From: Hirsutella rhossiliensis
Lineage: Eukaryota > Ascomycota > Sordariomycetes > Hypocreales > Ophiocordycipitaceae
NCBI RefSeq assembly: GCF_020360975.1
Contig: NW_025408683.1
Coordinates: forward strand, 1,240,001-1,304,000
Length of the DNA stretch: 64,000 nt
Direction of reading: 5' to 3'
Part shown: one piece after another, positions 34,895 to 48,233 of the stretch
How the letters are laid out: every line of letters begins with the position of its first letter
How positions within the stretch are numbered: position 1 is the first letter of the stretch
Translations under genes and position numbers: made by a program
The notes under the pieces: model-generated
Databases searched by the model: none
Told to the model about the DNA's origin: nothing
The model's input: only the letters and a program-made list of their open reading frames with translations

Positions 34895-37800
34895 ACTTAA
34901 ACGACTAAGTTATATTATTAGAACCTAATTATAGTACGCTACTTAAATACTATAATAATTACGGTTTATTAACGAGATATCTTTTAAAAATATATAAAAT
35001 CTATAAATATACTAAAATAAAAGAATAATATAACGCTACTTATTTTAAGATATCTAAACCCTTAATTATCTAAAGACTTATATAATAAGTTAAATATAAT
35101 AAAGAAGATTATAATAAATATATATACCTAAACTATAGAGTTTATAAATATAAAAAAGTATAAGTATAGTATAAACGATATAATAGTATACTAAAAGATT
35201 ATTAGTAATATATATAAAGGCTATAAGCTATATTCGACTAAGGAAGAATTAATATAGAAATACTATATAAAAAATAAAAAGACGCTAAATAAAAACTTAA
35301 CCTTTAGTATAAAAATAAATAGAATTATAAAGTATAGTATATAATTAACTACGAAGTAGTATAATATAAACGATATAGCGTTAAGAAATAAGAAATCTTT
35401 AATTAGCTATAAGAAATTAGTCTTTTAAGCCCTAATATAATACTATATAATAAAAATATAAAGAAACGATATTAATAATAAATTAAAGAAGAATACCTAA
35501 ATAAAATAAATAAGGACTAAGTAAAAAACAAGGTATACTATCTATAAAAGTACTATAGACTAGTACGATATAATAAGATCTAAGGACCTTATATATAGTA
35601 ATAGTAAGCTATAGCGACTAAATAGTATTAGATATCTAAATCGCGGGATATTACGTATATATACTTTTAGACTATATCGTAATAAGTAATTATATTTTAC
35701 CTAGAGTTATTAATCGTTATTAACTTATATAAAGATATAAGAAAGATCTATATAAACTTATAAATATTAAAGGAAAGGCCTTTAACTATAATAACGGAAT
35801 TATTAATATAGAGATTAATTACCTTAATATTAATATCTAGGGCTATAACGAATAAGTTAACTTTAATATTATAGATATTAAAGAATATAATTTTATATTA
35901 AGGCTTTTATAGCTATAAGAGAGCAACCTATTAATTAACTAAAGAACTAGCTAGCTATATTAAAATAAAGATATAAGTTTCTAGGACTAGTAGATTTAAA
36001 AGAAAGTAAAATTTTACTATAATTTAGCTACTAAATAGGATAAAAGGGATAACCGTTTAAGTAAATTATTACGGGCTTTAGCAATATAAAAGAAAATAGT
36101 AACTAAACTAGCGGATATAATAAAATCGACTAATAAGACCTATATACTAACAATTATAGCTATATAACCTAGTATCCGATATAAATAGAATAAAGGATAT
36201 AATATAAAGATCTAAAGAGTTATTACTACTTTAAGGAAAGACCTTAAATAAATTAATAAAGAGCTTAAGTTAAGAGAAACTAGCTCTTAAAAGAAAGAAT
36301 AAAGCCTATAAGATAAAATAAAGAATATCCCCTAAGAATACTAGAAATATAATAAACTCTTTAAGGAAGAACTTAAGATAGGGTTACCTAAATATAGCTA
36401 ATAAGACTATAAAATTTATCTTAAGGATAGAATAACGCTAACGTTCTATAAGATCTATAACCTAAACGAAAAGCAACTATAAACGCTATATAACTATCTT
36501 AACGAGAATCTATAAAAAGGATATATATAAACGTTAATATCTAAAGTAAGCTACCTAGTTATATTTATTTTAAAGAAAAATAGTAAGCTATAATTAGTTA
36601 TCGACTATAAACGCTTAAACGATATTATAATAAAAGACCGAATACTATTACTACTTATATTAGAACTATAAGATCGACTATATAGTAAAAAATAGTTTAT
36701 AGCCCTTAATCTTAAAGGCGCCTATAACTTAATATATATAAAAAAGGGATATAAATAAATAATAGCCTTTAAAACGAAATTTAAACTATTTAAATACTTA
36801 GTAATACTATTTAGACTTATAAATATACTAGCTACCTTTTAATAGATAATTAATAATATCCTACGTAAATACTTAGATATCTTTATAGTAGTATACTTAG
36901 ATAATATCCTAATCTTCTTAGATACCCTAGAAGAATATAAGTAATATATCTATAAGGTACTCCGCGTACTTTAAAATATAAAGTTACTAGTTAAACTAAA
37001 GAAAAATAAGTTCTATATATAGGAAGTAGACTTCCTTAGATATATAATCTTACTAAGAGAGATATAAATATAATAAGATAAAATTAACTTAGTTAAAGAA
37101 TAGCTAACGCTAAAGAACGTTAAGGACGTATAAAGTTTCCTAGGATTTATAAATTACTACTAATAATTTATTAAAGATTTTAGAAAGATCGTAGTACTAC
37201 TATACGACTTAATAAAAAAGGAAAAAGATTTTATATAAGACGATAAAGCTAATAAAGCTTTCGAATATATTAAGACTATAATTATATAAGAACTAGTCTT
37301 AACTACCTTTAATCTAAAATAATAAATCGAACTTAAAACCGATATATTAGACTTTACTTTAAGAGTATAAATCGGATAGAAAGATAATAAAAGAAGACTA
37401 TAATTAATTATATTCTACTCGAAAAAGCTATATAGCGTAGAACTTAATTACCTTATTTATAATAAAGAATTCCTTACAATTATTTAAGCTTTTAAGGAAT
37501 TTCGATACTACCTTCTTAAAAGTAAATATAAAGTTAAGGTCTATATAGATTATAAGAATATCTTATATTTTATAATAATATAATAGTTAAACGGACGATA
37601 GATCTAATAGGCCGAATACGTATTAGAATTTAACTACGAAATAATCTATAAAAAAGGAATAGAAAATAGTCGAGCTAATACCCTTAGTCGATAAAGTAAC
37701 TATAATATAAGGGCACCTATAGCGAAAGGATAGCTCCTAGAAATTAATAAAAATAGGAACTACTAGTAATAATAGCTAAATATAATATTTAAAGTATAAC

Positions 37801-39934
37801 CTAATAACTTAACTTACTAAAAGATCCTAAAATAGATAAAAGAATATAAAGTACTAAACGGATATAATATAAGATATTTAGAAGTTTTAATATATAAAAA
37901 TAAAATCTAGATACTACTAGAATTATAAGATAAAGTTATATAAGATATATACGAATATTTAATATATAGATACTAAGGAATCTAAAGAATAATAAAATAG
38001 ATTAATTAATAATATAACTTTCTATAGCTTAAAGAAGTAGTATAATAAGTTATTAAAGAATATAAACTTTATATATAAAGTAAAGCTAAACGATATAAAC
38101 TATATAGAGAATTATAACCGCTACTAGTACTAGAAAAACCATAGGATTTAATAGCTTTTAACTATATTATAAAGCTACTACTATTAAAAGAACTTATAAC
38201 GAACGTTAAGTACGATAGTATATTCGTTATTACCGATAGACTAATAAAGTATAGATACTTCTTACTATATAAAGAAATAAGTAATATAAAAGAGCTAGTA
38301 TATATATTCCTATAAATAATTATTAGTAATTATAAACTACTAAATAAGATTATCTTTAATAAAGGAAGTATATTTATAGCTAAGTTTTAGTAAGCTCTTA
38401 TAGTATAATTAAGGACGAAATATAAGCTTAGTATAGCTTATTACCTATAAATAGATAGATAAATAGAACGACTTAACTAAACGCTTAAATAATATTTATA
38501 ATACTATATTAGCTATAAATAAAACGATTAAGTTAAATAGCTATTAATAGCGTAACTAGCTTATAATAGCTTAGTTATAAAAATAACTAAGCTCTTACTA
38601 GTATATACTAATTATAAATATAACCTAGACGTATTTAAGGTTACTTAATAAGGACTATAAGCGGAACGAGTAATACTATAAGTAGATTAGCTATAAAAAT
38701 TATATAAAGAAATATAATAAGAACTTTAATTTATTAAAGAACGAATATCTACTTACTATAATCGGAAAAGATTATAAGGACTAATCTTTTAAAAGAGAGA
38801 TATAGTCTACCTTATATAACGAAATATTAAAATAAAATAACTAAGTAATAAATTAGATTTTAAGAAACTTAGACTATTTAAGGTTAAGAAAACTATTTTA
38901 AAAGTTAACTATAAACTTTCGCTATTAATAATAATACGGATATACCTAATATTTTATATCTTATTATTAGAACTAGCGCTATAAAACGCTAAACTATAGG
39001 GAAAAATTAAAGTTAATAATAATTAAGAATATAAAGTAAAATAAATACTAGATATAAGAAAATAAGGTTAGTAATAAGAGTACCTTATTAAGTAGCAGGG
39101 ATATAGACTAAAGGAAAATACCTAGGAACTACTTAAGCACTTAACTTATTATAGCACTTTACTTCGATAATTTTACTAGAAGGTTTAAGAGGGATTAAAG
39201 GACTAAGATCTATAAACTCCTCGCTAATACTAAATAAGGACTAATTTACCTTATTAGGAACGCCTAACGGTTATAAGTTATTTACTACTTAATACTTATA
39301 CGTATTAAGCATAGGTAAAACGCTATCCTTAGTATTTACTTCTTAGATACTATAACGAAATAACTTAGAACTCTTTTCCTTTATATAATTCCGAATCTTC
39401 TAAATATAAGCTAAATAATTAACGGCGATAGATATTTACGATTAAAGGTTCGTAAGCTATACTTAAAGCTTTAATAAAGCTTCCCTAGCTTCCTCCTCTT
39501 TAAAATATAGCCTACGCTGCTCTACTAATAATTTAGTTACTAAAAGAAATACGTTAGCTACTATATATAAAAAGAATTAAAAGATACCTATAAGAAGAGG
39601 CTACTAAAATACTATTATAATAGGGACGACTATTAGTAATATAATTATTATAGCGCGAAGAATTTTCGGCTATTTAATAATTCGTCTTCTTTACCTTAAA
39701 CTATTAAGTATATAGTATATCGGTAGGATCTCTACTTAAATCGATATATTTAGTAAGAGCAGCGCGCTCGGAGGCTTTTTAAGAACGATTTTTTAGTATA
39801 TAACTAAATATACTATTAGTAGTATATCCCGAAAAGATAAAGAAATAAGGAACGATATACTTATATACGACGTAATAAGGATATATTTATATATAGCGGC
39901 TAAGGTAGCTATAGTAAGTCTTATAGATAAGACT

Positions 39935-39948
39935 AAAAGAAAGGGAGA
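39935..39948 (+). other. Polypurine tract of chromovirus B1
   Basis: AAAAGAAAGGGAGA sits six bases before the 3' LTR start, the expected primer site for plus-strand DNA synthesis. The same tract, on the minus strand, precedes the left LTR of copy B2 near 56.47 kb. Confidence 0.75.
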
Positions 39949-39953
39949 TATTA

Positions 39954-40403
39954 TATTACGACTATAGCTACTAGGCCGCTAATAGTCGACCGCGTTAAGT
40001 ACGTAATACGGTTTAATAGATAAATAGTCGGCACGACTATCTAATAGATATAAGATCGAGGGGATCGTAGAGATCTAAGTAATCTAGGATTAATAGAATT
40101 ACTATACTTTATATAATCTAACGTTAGGGATTATAGCTAGGCCTATAATCTAAGGATAGTCTTTATAGGTATATATAGCTACCTACTTTTACTTCTTTAA
40201 ATAGATAGCTTAATAGCTTTTAATATAGATCTTTATTACGATTCTATCTTTAATTTTAATTACTTAGTTATAGTCTATAGTTTACGACCTCTAACTTATT
40301 ACTAACATAATATACTTATTATTACTTAGACCACGCCCTATTATATCTACTAATATAAACCCCTTAATAGGTTTATCCCTTAGGAATAATACCGGTCGTT
40401 ATA
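39954..40403 (+). repeat. Family B LTR, 3', 450 bp
   Basis: Same length as the 5' LTR, begins TATTACGACTATAG and ends CGTTATA. Followed by the target duplication CTATT. Confidence 0.92.
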
Positions 40404-41635
40404 CTATTATATATACCTTTAAGTAGCCGGCGGCTAGCTTAGACCTATATAAGCCTTAGGTTACCTATCCCCTTAGCCTTAAGCAGCCTCCTTTACTAAG
40501 GGGTATATAAAGTAGTAACCCCCTTTCTTCTTTCCCTTCCTTTTCTTCTTTCTTTAACTATAGTAATAGTAGTAATAAGTAAGTTCTACTTTACTTAAAG
40601 CATTAGTTTATTCCTAGCTATATAGGCCGCTCTATTAATATATATTTATAGTAATAGCTATAGTAGTAATAATAGCCTTAATAATAATAATAACTTTAAC
40701 TAATAAGTTACCTACCTTATAGAGTAGGAGGCTATAATCTATAATACTAACTTCCGCGATAGATATATCTACCTCCCCCTCCCTTACCTTCTCTTTCTTA
40801 GAGCGTATAGTATTATTCGTCGACGCTATACTAAGCGCGGCCGACGATAGCTCCGCTACTACTATTGCTCCCGCCCGCGCCGCTACTACCGCGCCTACCA
40901 CTACTACTAATACCTCCGCTACGCTAGCCGCTCTTATATTGCCCTTTAAGGTAACGACGCCGTCCCCGCCGCTACCTATAACGCCCGGCCCCTTAGCCCC
41001 CGCCTTTATCTCCGCTACCCCTATAAGTCTATAGTTAAGTAAGTATAATAAACGTCTTTTACTAACCTCTTAAAGTATAAGCGCTAGGTCTAGGCTAGAG
41101 CCGCTTACGCGGCCCCCTATATATAGTATACGTTATAAGAGCTCTCTTATACTAACTAAGTTAGGCGCCGCCGCGGCGGTAGTTATTACTAGTATATATA
41201 TACTAGCTATACTTATAAGGCGGCGCCTCTTATCCTACTCGCTATAGTATTAGCTTAGAAGGCTAGCGTATATAGGTAGGTATAAAGGGCTACTAAGAAG
41301 CGCCTTACCGCCGCTATAGCCGCTTACTATAACCTCCGCGCCCTAAAGCGCTAAGGGCTTATCCCTAAGTAAGTTCTTCCCTTTTTACTCTCTTACCTTT
41401 ACTACTAACTCTCTTAGTACTAAGGATATTACCTCTATCGCTTTATCGGCGGTCCCTTTAGCCGTGCCCGCCGCCGCCGCTACTACTGCCCCTACTACCG
41501 CCGCTAGAGCTAGCCGCCGCCCCTTTGCCCTTAGAGCCGCCGCCGCCGCTAACTAGCTTATAGGCCTAGAAGGCTAACTTAGCGCGCTAGAGAGCGCTGC
41601 TACTATAGCTAATAAGTAAGAAGAGGCTAATAAGG

Positions 41636-41667
<32 letters not shown>

Positions 41668-43623
41668 GGTAACGATAATAATAAGGAATAAGCTTAGGTA
41701 GTTTAAGGGCTCCGCCTTATAATAAACGCTATTTTTATCTCTACTTATATTACTACGCCTATATTACTATAACTACCCCTTTTATTTTACTTACTTTATA
41801 GTCCTAGCTTAAGCTACCGCTAATAGTCTATTAGTCTATCGTTCTTATTTATTAGTCTATATAAGGCCTTAAACTTATCGAGGGCTATAGCTCCTATAAA
41901 CTTACGTATAAGTTCCTATATTAAGTTAAGGCACCCGCGCTACTTTATAAGGACGTCTTAGCGATTCCCTTAGCTAACCTTCTTTTAGCGTATAGCTTAT
42001 ATCCCCTTAACCTTAAATTCGTTATCCCCTTCTACCTTAATAGCGGGCGGTTAAGCGTCCGCTACTTCTTATCTAAGTAGTAGGTTAAAGAGGCTTAGTA
42101 AAGAAGGTTAATATTAATCTTATTATAAACCCCTATTAAAAGACTATTAAGCTTAACTACCTATAGGCTAATAACCTTTTATACTATAAACTTTATATAT
42201 AGCTAGTTTAGCTTCTTCTTTAGCCGCGCTAACCTATAGTTATAAAGGTTAAGCTATACTTTATCTCTTACTATAAACCTATCTACTAAAGCCTTAGTCT
42301 TATTAGCGTGCTACTCTTAATTTTATACTAAGGTAGCTATCGCGAATTAATAGTATTTTATAATTTCTTATAGCTTTTATATAAATATAAAGGCGCGGCT
42401 TTTTAATAACGAACTATTATATTACTCCGCTACTATATTTATAGTAAATAGGATTAAGGAGCGCAGCTTAAAGCTATATATAGTAAAGAAGGGGGCTATC
42501 TTAATAAAGGTCTAGGGTCTATTATTTAATATAAGCTAGGCTATAGGGAGCTAGCGGTCTTAGTCTACTTAGTTATAAGCTACTACTACTAATAAGTACG
42601 CTTATACTTCTTAGTTAACTCTTTTAAGTCCCTTATTAGTCTATAAGTAATAGGCTATACTAAGTAGCTATATAATTTAAAGTAGCTAGTATAAGTACTA
42701 TTAAAAGCAGCTAGTTTAGTTTAATCTTTTATTACTTATAATAAAGGTTAGCTAGTTATATAAGCGGGCTTAGTATTAAAGGAAGCGCTTTATATAAGCT
42801 TTTACATCTATAAATAGTATTAGCTTTAATACTATTAATTTACTAAGCTAGTCCTTAATTACTTATATATAGCAGTTACTTTCTTTTATAAGTAGAAGGT
42901 CTATTATAAAGTCTATCTATATATATATATATAGAACTTATTAGGTACCGGAAGCTACTTAAGTAGCCCCTTAAGCTATACCCTTTAAATCTTAGTACGG
43001 CTATAAATATTATAGTTATAAAGGAAGCAGTAAATATAGTATTATAGGAAGGGCTAGTAAAATTCCCTTATAAGGCTTACTACTATACCCTACTAACCTA
43101 AGTAGCTTATAATACTAGAGTTATAGATAAGCTAGACTAGCTTCCTTTAGAGCTTATTTTATTTATTTAGCTTTAGTAGTCTATCCTTCTCCTTAGCTTC
43201 TATAGTATATAGTACGCCCGGTACTTATAGTCTCCCCCGCTAATATAGATACCCTTATAGGTCGATATAGTAGTTAGCTACTTATACCTTTAACTTTAGC
43301 TTTAAATCTAAGCGTTAAGCACCGGACTTTATAGCGCGGCGTATACCCTTATAGGTATAGTTTAGAGCCGCTATCTTATCCTATAGGCGTTAAAGGGCTT
43401 TATCTTAAAACACTCTCGCCGCGCGCGCCCTTAAGCCGGTCTATCCCTCTTTATTAAGCTAAGGTAAAGGTATAGGATAAAGCTTATTTAGTAGTAAAAG
43501 TATAAAGGAAAGCTCGTTTACTAGTACCGCGCCTTCCTTTATTAAGGAAGCTTTTATATAAGTCTATAGCGCTTCTTATAGGATAAGCTATAGATCCTAG
43601 GCCTTAATATTTACTTTTATTAG

Positions 43624-44320
43624 TATAAGAATATACCCTTATATTCCTATTTTACTATTATAAAGAAATAATAGGCATAGGGAGGCTTTATAGAATAAGC
43701 TAGTAAAAAGAGGCTCTATAATACAGTCTAAGGGAATAACCCTTAAAAGATAAAGACCTCTACTAGACATCTATATCTTCCTCTAGGAAAAGCGGGTTAG
43801 GATAAGCCTATCCCTATAAATAAAAATATGCATAAAATGCATAAGTTAATTACAAGTAGAAAGGATACCCTATTGCCTAATTTGGCCTAGCGGTTCCGAA
43901 GATATCCGCGATACAAGAATAGGTAGGGCATAGAACATTCTAGTTAAATCCACTACTTATACTAGAACCCATAGTCTTACGTTAACTATCACGCTATAAT
44001 TAGACCACCTACTAAGTTAGGAAGATATACTATAGATAGAACTTTTTAAGCACTATAGAATGTGCTAGAAAGCTAACTAATTAGTCTACTAGTTGGCGAG
44101 CAACAGTCTATAAAAGACGAAGGATTTCCCTAGGAGTAGTAGATAGAATAAGTAAGTTTACAAGCATCTTTTACAACGCTATTCTTTTAATATATTATTT
44201 AGCCCCTTATATACTCGTTATAAATTCTAGATAAAATCCTACCTTATACTCCTTTGACCGATCTTTCCGCTTACGTTATCGATTACCCGATTCTACGCTT
44301 ATTGCCTATACCTTTTAACA
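43624..44320 (+). mobile_element. Solo LTR of family C, 697 bp, weakly RIP-mutated
   Basis: Begins TATAAGAATATACCC (TGTAAG type) and ends CCTTTTAACA. It is flanked by ATTAG on both sides (43619-43623 and 44321-44325). The flanking host sequence is contiguous with the same region of family A copy 3 (near 51.6 kb), showing insertion into family A copy 2. Unlike its surroundings it keeps many CpA and TpG (for example ATGCATAAAATGCATAAG). No internal retroelement sequence remains, so it arose by LTR-LTR recombination. Confidence 0.9.
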
Positions 44321-46521
44321 ATTAGCTAGTCTTAATCTTTCTAAGAAAGCGCGTTTAGGACTATAGAGTCCCGCTTAAGGTAGTACTTAATTAAGAAGTT
44401 AAAGTATAAGAGATACTCCGCTTAGCGGGCTTACTACTTTAAGAGGTACTAGTAGGTTATAAAGTACTTAAGGTTCCTATAGTCTATAAGAACCTTAAAG
44501 CTCTTATAGCTTTAAAGCTCTACTTACTATTACCTAAGGTAGCTAATAATCGCTAGTATCTCTTTATTATAAATAGCGTAATTCCGCTTTACTAAGGTTA
44601 GCTTATAGGAGTAGAACGCTATTAATTACTTCCGCTTATTTACCTCTTAAAAGAGCGTTCCTTTAAGTACCTAGCCGCTATAGTTTACTTTAACTAATAT
44701 AAACTAGTTAAAGTCCTACTAAAGTAGTACTAGGGCTTATAAGAATAGGTCCTTAAGTATATAAAATACTCCTTTTTATATAGGCCCTTAATAAAAAGCG
44801 GTCTATTTCCTAGTAATCTCGTTTAAGTTTATTATAATATAAGAGAAGCCCTTAATAAATATCCTATAATAGTTTATAAACTTAAGGAAGCTCTATATAC
44901 TTATTTATATAGTTAAGGCCGGTTAGTCTTAGATCGCCTAGATCTTTATAGGATCTACTTATATACCTATGCTTATATAGATAATAAAGCCTAAGTACTT
45001 AACCCTCTTAACCCTAAATTTATACTTATTTAAGTAAAGGTAGAGCTTATAAAGTTAAAAGCGCTCTAAGACCTTTTATACTTTCTATATATAGTCCTTA
45101 TAGGAGCCGCTTATATAAATAAAGATATTATCTATATATATAAAAGCGAACTTATCGAGGAAGTACTAAAGTATATTATTAATATAATACTAAAAGGTAG
45201 CGGGCGGTTTTAAGAGGCTAAAGGGCGTTATAAGCTACTTAAATAAGCTATAGTATATATAGAACGCTATCTTTTACTTATTACCCTTTAAGATCTATAC
45301 TTTATAGAACGCTTATTTTATATTTAGCTTTATAAACTACTTTACCTTTAAAAGGTTATAGAGTATATCTAAGATTAAAGGTAAAGGGTAGCGGTCTAGC
45401 CTTATAATTACGTTTAAAGCCCTATAGTTATAATAGAACTATTATATACTAGTCCCTTAGTATAAGGCTAGTATATTAACCTTACTATTTACCTAGATCT
45501 AGTATAGGTTTAATAGGTAATTAAATAGACTAGCTACTATATATAATTAAATATATTATATAAACTAGCTACTATATATTATTACGCGCGTTAAATATAG
45601 ACTAGCTACTAGTCTTATAAGTTAAAGTAAGAGTAGTAATAACTATCTATATTTTTCTCTACCCGCTTAAGATCTAATAGGTTCTCTATCTTTTATATAT
45701 ACTATAGCGAGCGTAAGACCTTACTTAGGGCTTTAACTAAGTAATATCTTAACCTTATAATCGTATAATAGTAATACGGCGTATTAGCGGTATTTCCTAG
45801 TATTTTCCCTAGGTAAGCATAGGTATTTCTCTATAATTTCCCTATTATATTCTTATAGTAACTTCTTAAGGAAATATTAGTATAATCCCTAAGGAGCTAT
45901 TATTACTTAGGAAATCATAGTATATTCCCCGTGCAATATATCCCTAGGAGACATCTCTATAAAATATCTATAGAATCCGCTCGGTTATCGTTTCTAGGAT
46001 TTCTAGGTAATTTCCTAGAGTTTACCTAGTAGCTTCTAAGTTCCTTTAGAAGAAGTCTTATAGGTTACGTCTACCCCTAGGGCCGCCCTTATCTTAGAAT
46101 CTAGAGATCCGCTATATTTAAGGCTCTAGTAGCGTATAAAGGAGCGAATACTACGCTATATCGCGATAGCTATTTAGGCCCTATTTCTTATCGGTTATAA
46201 ACTTTATTTATAGCTAGCTAAGGAAGAAGTAAAAGGACTCTAGCTTACTATTTTAAGTCGGCTAAGGGAGCAGCTTCTACGTTAGTAGTATCGCTACTAT
46301 AACTAGCGTTACGGAGGTTATAAGGGTTAAAGCTAGTCTTATAGACGGCTCCCTTAGTATAGCGAGAACCTTATCCTTCTCGCTAGCTATCGCGCTTTTA
46401 ATTGCTTTTAGGATAGCTACGATACTTCCTATCTATCTAAGGAGGGGTAGAGTACTTCCTTAAGGGGGAAGCGCCCTCTTTAAAGAGATATCTATTAGAT
46501 CTATTAGTTAATAGCTTATAT

Positions 46522-46707
46522 TATTACGGAGTAAGTAAAGGTATATATATAGGTGCTGTTTATAAGATAATATTAATAAGCTATATAAAGCTCTCCTATA
46601 TACGGCTAGCCTATATATATATATATAGGATCTAGCCCTTTATATATAACTATATAGCTTAGGCTATAGCCTAAGCTTATAACCTATAATAGTTAAAGAC
46701 TCTTATA
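46522..46707 (-). repeat. Family A LTR of copy 2, right (5' LTR)
   Basis: 186 bp, from TATTACGGAG to ACTCTTATA on the plus strand. Followed by ACCGG. Confidence 0.88.
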
Positions 46708-47304
46708 ACCGGTACTACCTTTTAAGGTAAAATACCTAACTTAGTAGCTAATTAATTAAGATAAAGTAAAGATAAGAGAAGAATTATTTAAAGTATAAGT
46801 ATAAGTTTAAAAAAGGAAAGAAAAAGATATAAAAAAAAGCTAAGAAAAGAGTAATAAGATATTAGAATTAATTAATAAAAAGGATAGATAAAGCTAATAA
46901 GTATATAATAAGGAAAGAAAGCTTATAACTTAGAGACCTTTTCTTACTATTTAATATAAAACGATTAAATAATTTAAGGAGGTAAGCTAAGTATTAAATA
47001 AGGTAGAACGGTCCCTTTTAAGTAATATCGCGCTTAGAGTAGTCTAGGGTATATAAGATTAAGACTTTAAATAGAATTATACTTAATAAGATAATCCTAG
47101 GAAAGTATTTAAAGAAGTTTAAAAAGGATAAAGAAGGTTAGTAGTACTTTACTAAGGACGACTAGTTACTTTAGGATAAGATTACTCTTAATAAGAAGAG
47201 AAAGGAAGAAATAATAAATAAAGTAGATAATTTACTACTCCTACTAAGTAGAGAAGCCTTAAATTAAATAGTACTATAGTTATAATAACTCCTTAATAAA
47301 CCTT
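46708..47304 (+). other. Unclassified RIP-degraded sequence D, part 1
   Basis: About 600 bp that matches none of families A, B or C. On the plus strand it reads as a Lys/Glu-rich, coiled-coil-like degraded frame followed by an acidic segment. It is interrupted by a family C solo LTR and then continues at 48001-48047, 55032-55034, 55737-55992 and 63830-64000 once the insertions are removed. Probably part of an older transposon, but no diagnostic motif was found. Confidence 0.5.
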
Positions 47305-48000
47305 TATAAGAATATACCCTTATATTACTATTTTACTATTATAAAGAAATAATAGGTATATTTAGACTCTATAAAATAAGCTAGTAGAAAGAGGCTCTAT
47401 AATATAGTCTAAGGGAATAACCCTTAAAGATAAAGACCTTTATTAGATATTTATACCTTCTTTTAGGAAAAGTAGGTTAAGATAAGCCTATCCTAATAAA
47501 ATAAAATATATATAAAATATATAAGTTAATTACGAGTAGAACGGATACCCTATTACTTATTTTAGCCTAGTAGTTCTAAAGATATCCGCGATACGAGAAT
47601 AGGTAGGGCATAGAACGTTCTAGTTAAATCTACTACTTATACTAGAACCTATAGTCTTACGTTAACTATTACGTTATAATTAGACTACCTACTAAGTTAG
47701 AAAGATATATAATAGATAGAGCTTTTTAAGTACTATAGAATATACTAGAAAGCTAACTAATTAGTTTACTAGTAAGCGAGTAATAGTCTATAAAAGATAA
47801 AGGATTTCCCTAAGAGTAGTAGATAGAATAAGTAAGTTTATAAGTATCCTTTATAACGCTATTCTTTTAATATATTATTTAACCCCTTATATACTTATTA
47901 TAAATTCTATATAAAATCCTACCTTATACTCCCTCGACGGATCCTTCTACTTATACTATCGATTACTTAATTTTATACTTATTACTTAAACCTTTTAATA
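47305..48000 (+). mobile_element. Solo LTR of family C, 696 bp, RIP-mutated
   Basis: Aligns end to end with 43624-44320, with C-to-T and G-to-A differences. The perfect 5 bp target duplication ACCTT is at 47300-47304 and 48001-48005. No internal sequence is present. Confidence 0.9.
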
Positions 48001-48047
48001 ACCTTAGAATAATTAAAGCTAGGAAAAGAAAGAAAAGTAACTATAGA

Positions 48048-48233
48048 TATTACGGAGTAGGTAGAGGCATATATATAGGTACCGTCTATAGGATAATATT
48101 AATAAGCTATATAGAGCTCTTTTATATATAGCTAGCCCGCCCCTATATATACGGGATCCGGCCCTTTATATATAACTATATAGCTTAGGCTATAGCCTAA
48201 GCTTATTACCTATAATAGTTAAAGACTCTTATA
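48048..48233 (-). repeat. Family A LTR of copy 3, left (3' LTR)
   Basis: 186 bp, TATTACGGAGTAGG ... GACTCTTATA on the plus strand. Confidence 0.9.

Larger units (their letters stand above)
32950..39160 (+). pseudogene. Gag-pol of chromovirus B1, RIP-inactivated
   Basis: Plus-strand frames keep the order gag, protease, reverse transcriptase, RNase H, integrase, chromodomain. The gag zinc knuckle lies at about 33512-33553, with all Cys codons changed to TAT (Tyr). RT runs about 36.5-37.2 kb: VIDYKRLND, then ALNLKGAYNLI, then VVYLDNILIF, where the second catalytic Asp has become Asn. RNase H and the HYS-type region lie near 37.3-37.7 kb. Integrase is about 37.9-38.7 kb, with KYDSIFVITDRL. The chromodomain is near 39.0-39.15 kb (EYLIKQQGY, ENTQELLKHL). 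Dozens of TAA/TAG codons stand for original Gln and Trp. Frame interrupted at 34502-34899 by the TRIM-like element. Confidence 0.88.
32155..40403 (+). mobile_element. Ty3/gypsy chromovirus family B, copy 1 (full length, RIP-dead)
   Basis: An 8249 bp element, including a nested 393 bp TRIM-like insertion, bounded by two 450 bp LTRs and the target duplication TTATT (32150-32154) / CTATT (40404-40408), which differ by one RIP-type change. A polypurine tract lies at 39935-39948 just before the 3' LTR. It is inserted in the internal region of family A copy 2: the host sequence on both sides is continuous with the same region of copies 1 and 3. Confidence 0.93.
31761..46707 (-). mobile_element. Ty3/gypsy family A, copy 2, interrupted by nested insertions
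   Basis: The left LTR is at 31761-31945 and the right LTR at 46522-46707. Internal sequence runs 31946-32154, then continues at 40404-43618 and 44326-46521. It is split by the chromovirus B1 (32155-40403) and by a solo LTR of family C (43624-44320). On the minus strand the RT catalytic region reads YIDN instead of YIDD near 45.1 kb. Right after the right LTR is ACCGG, whereas ATAAG precedes the left LTR. These do not match, so the left junction with copy 1 was probably rearranged. Confidence 0.82.

Noticed and set aside
40635..40901. Minus-strand open frame, with relatives at 29736-29936 and (plus strand) 48857-49063, as separate genes
   Set aside because: All are parts of the degraded extra reading frame of gypsy family A or its antisense, not independent genes.
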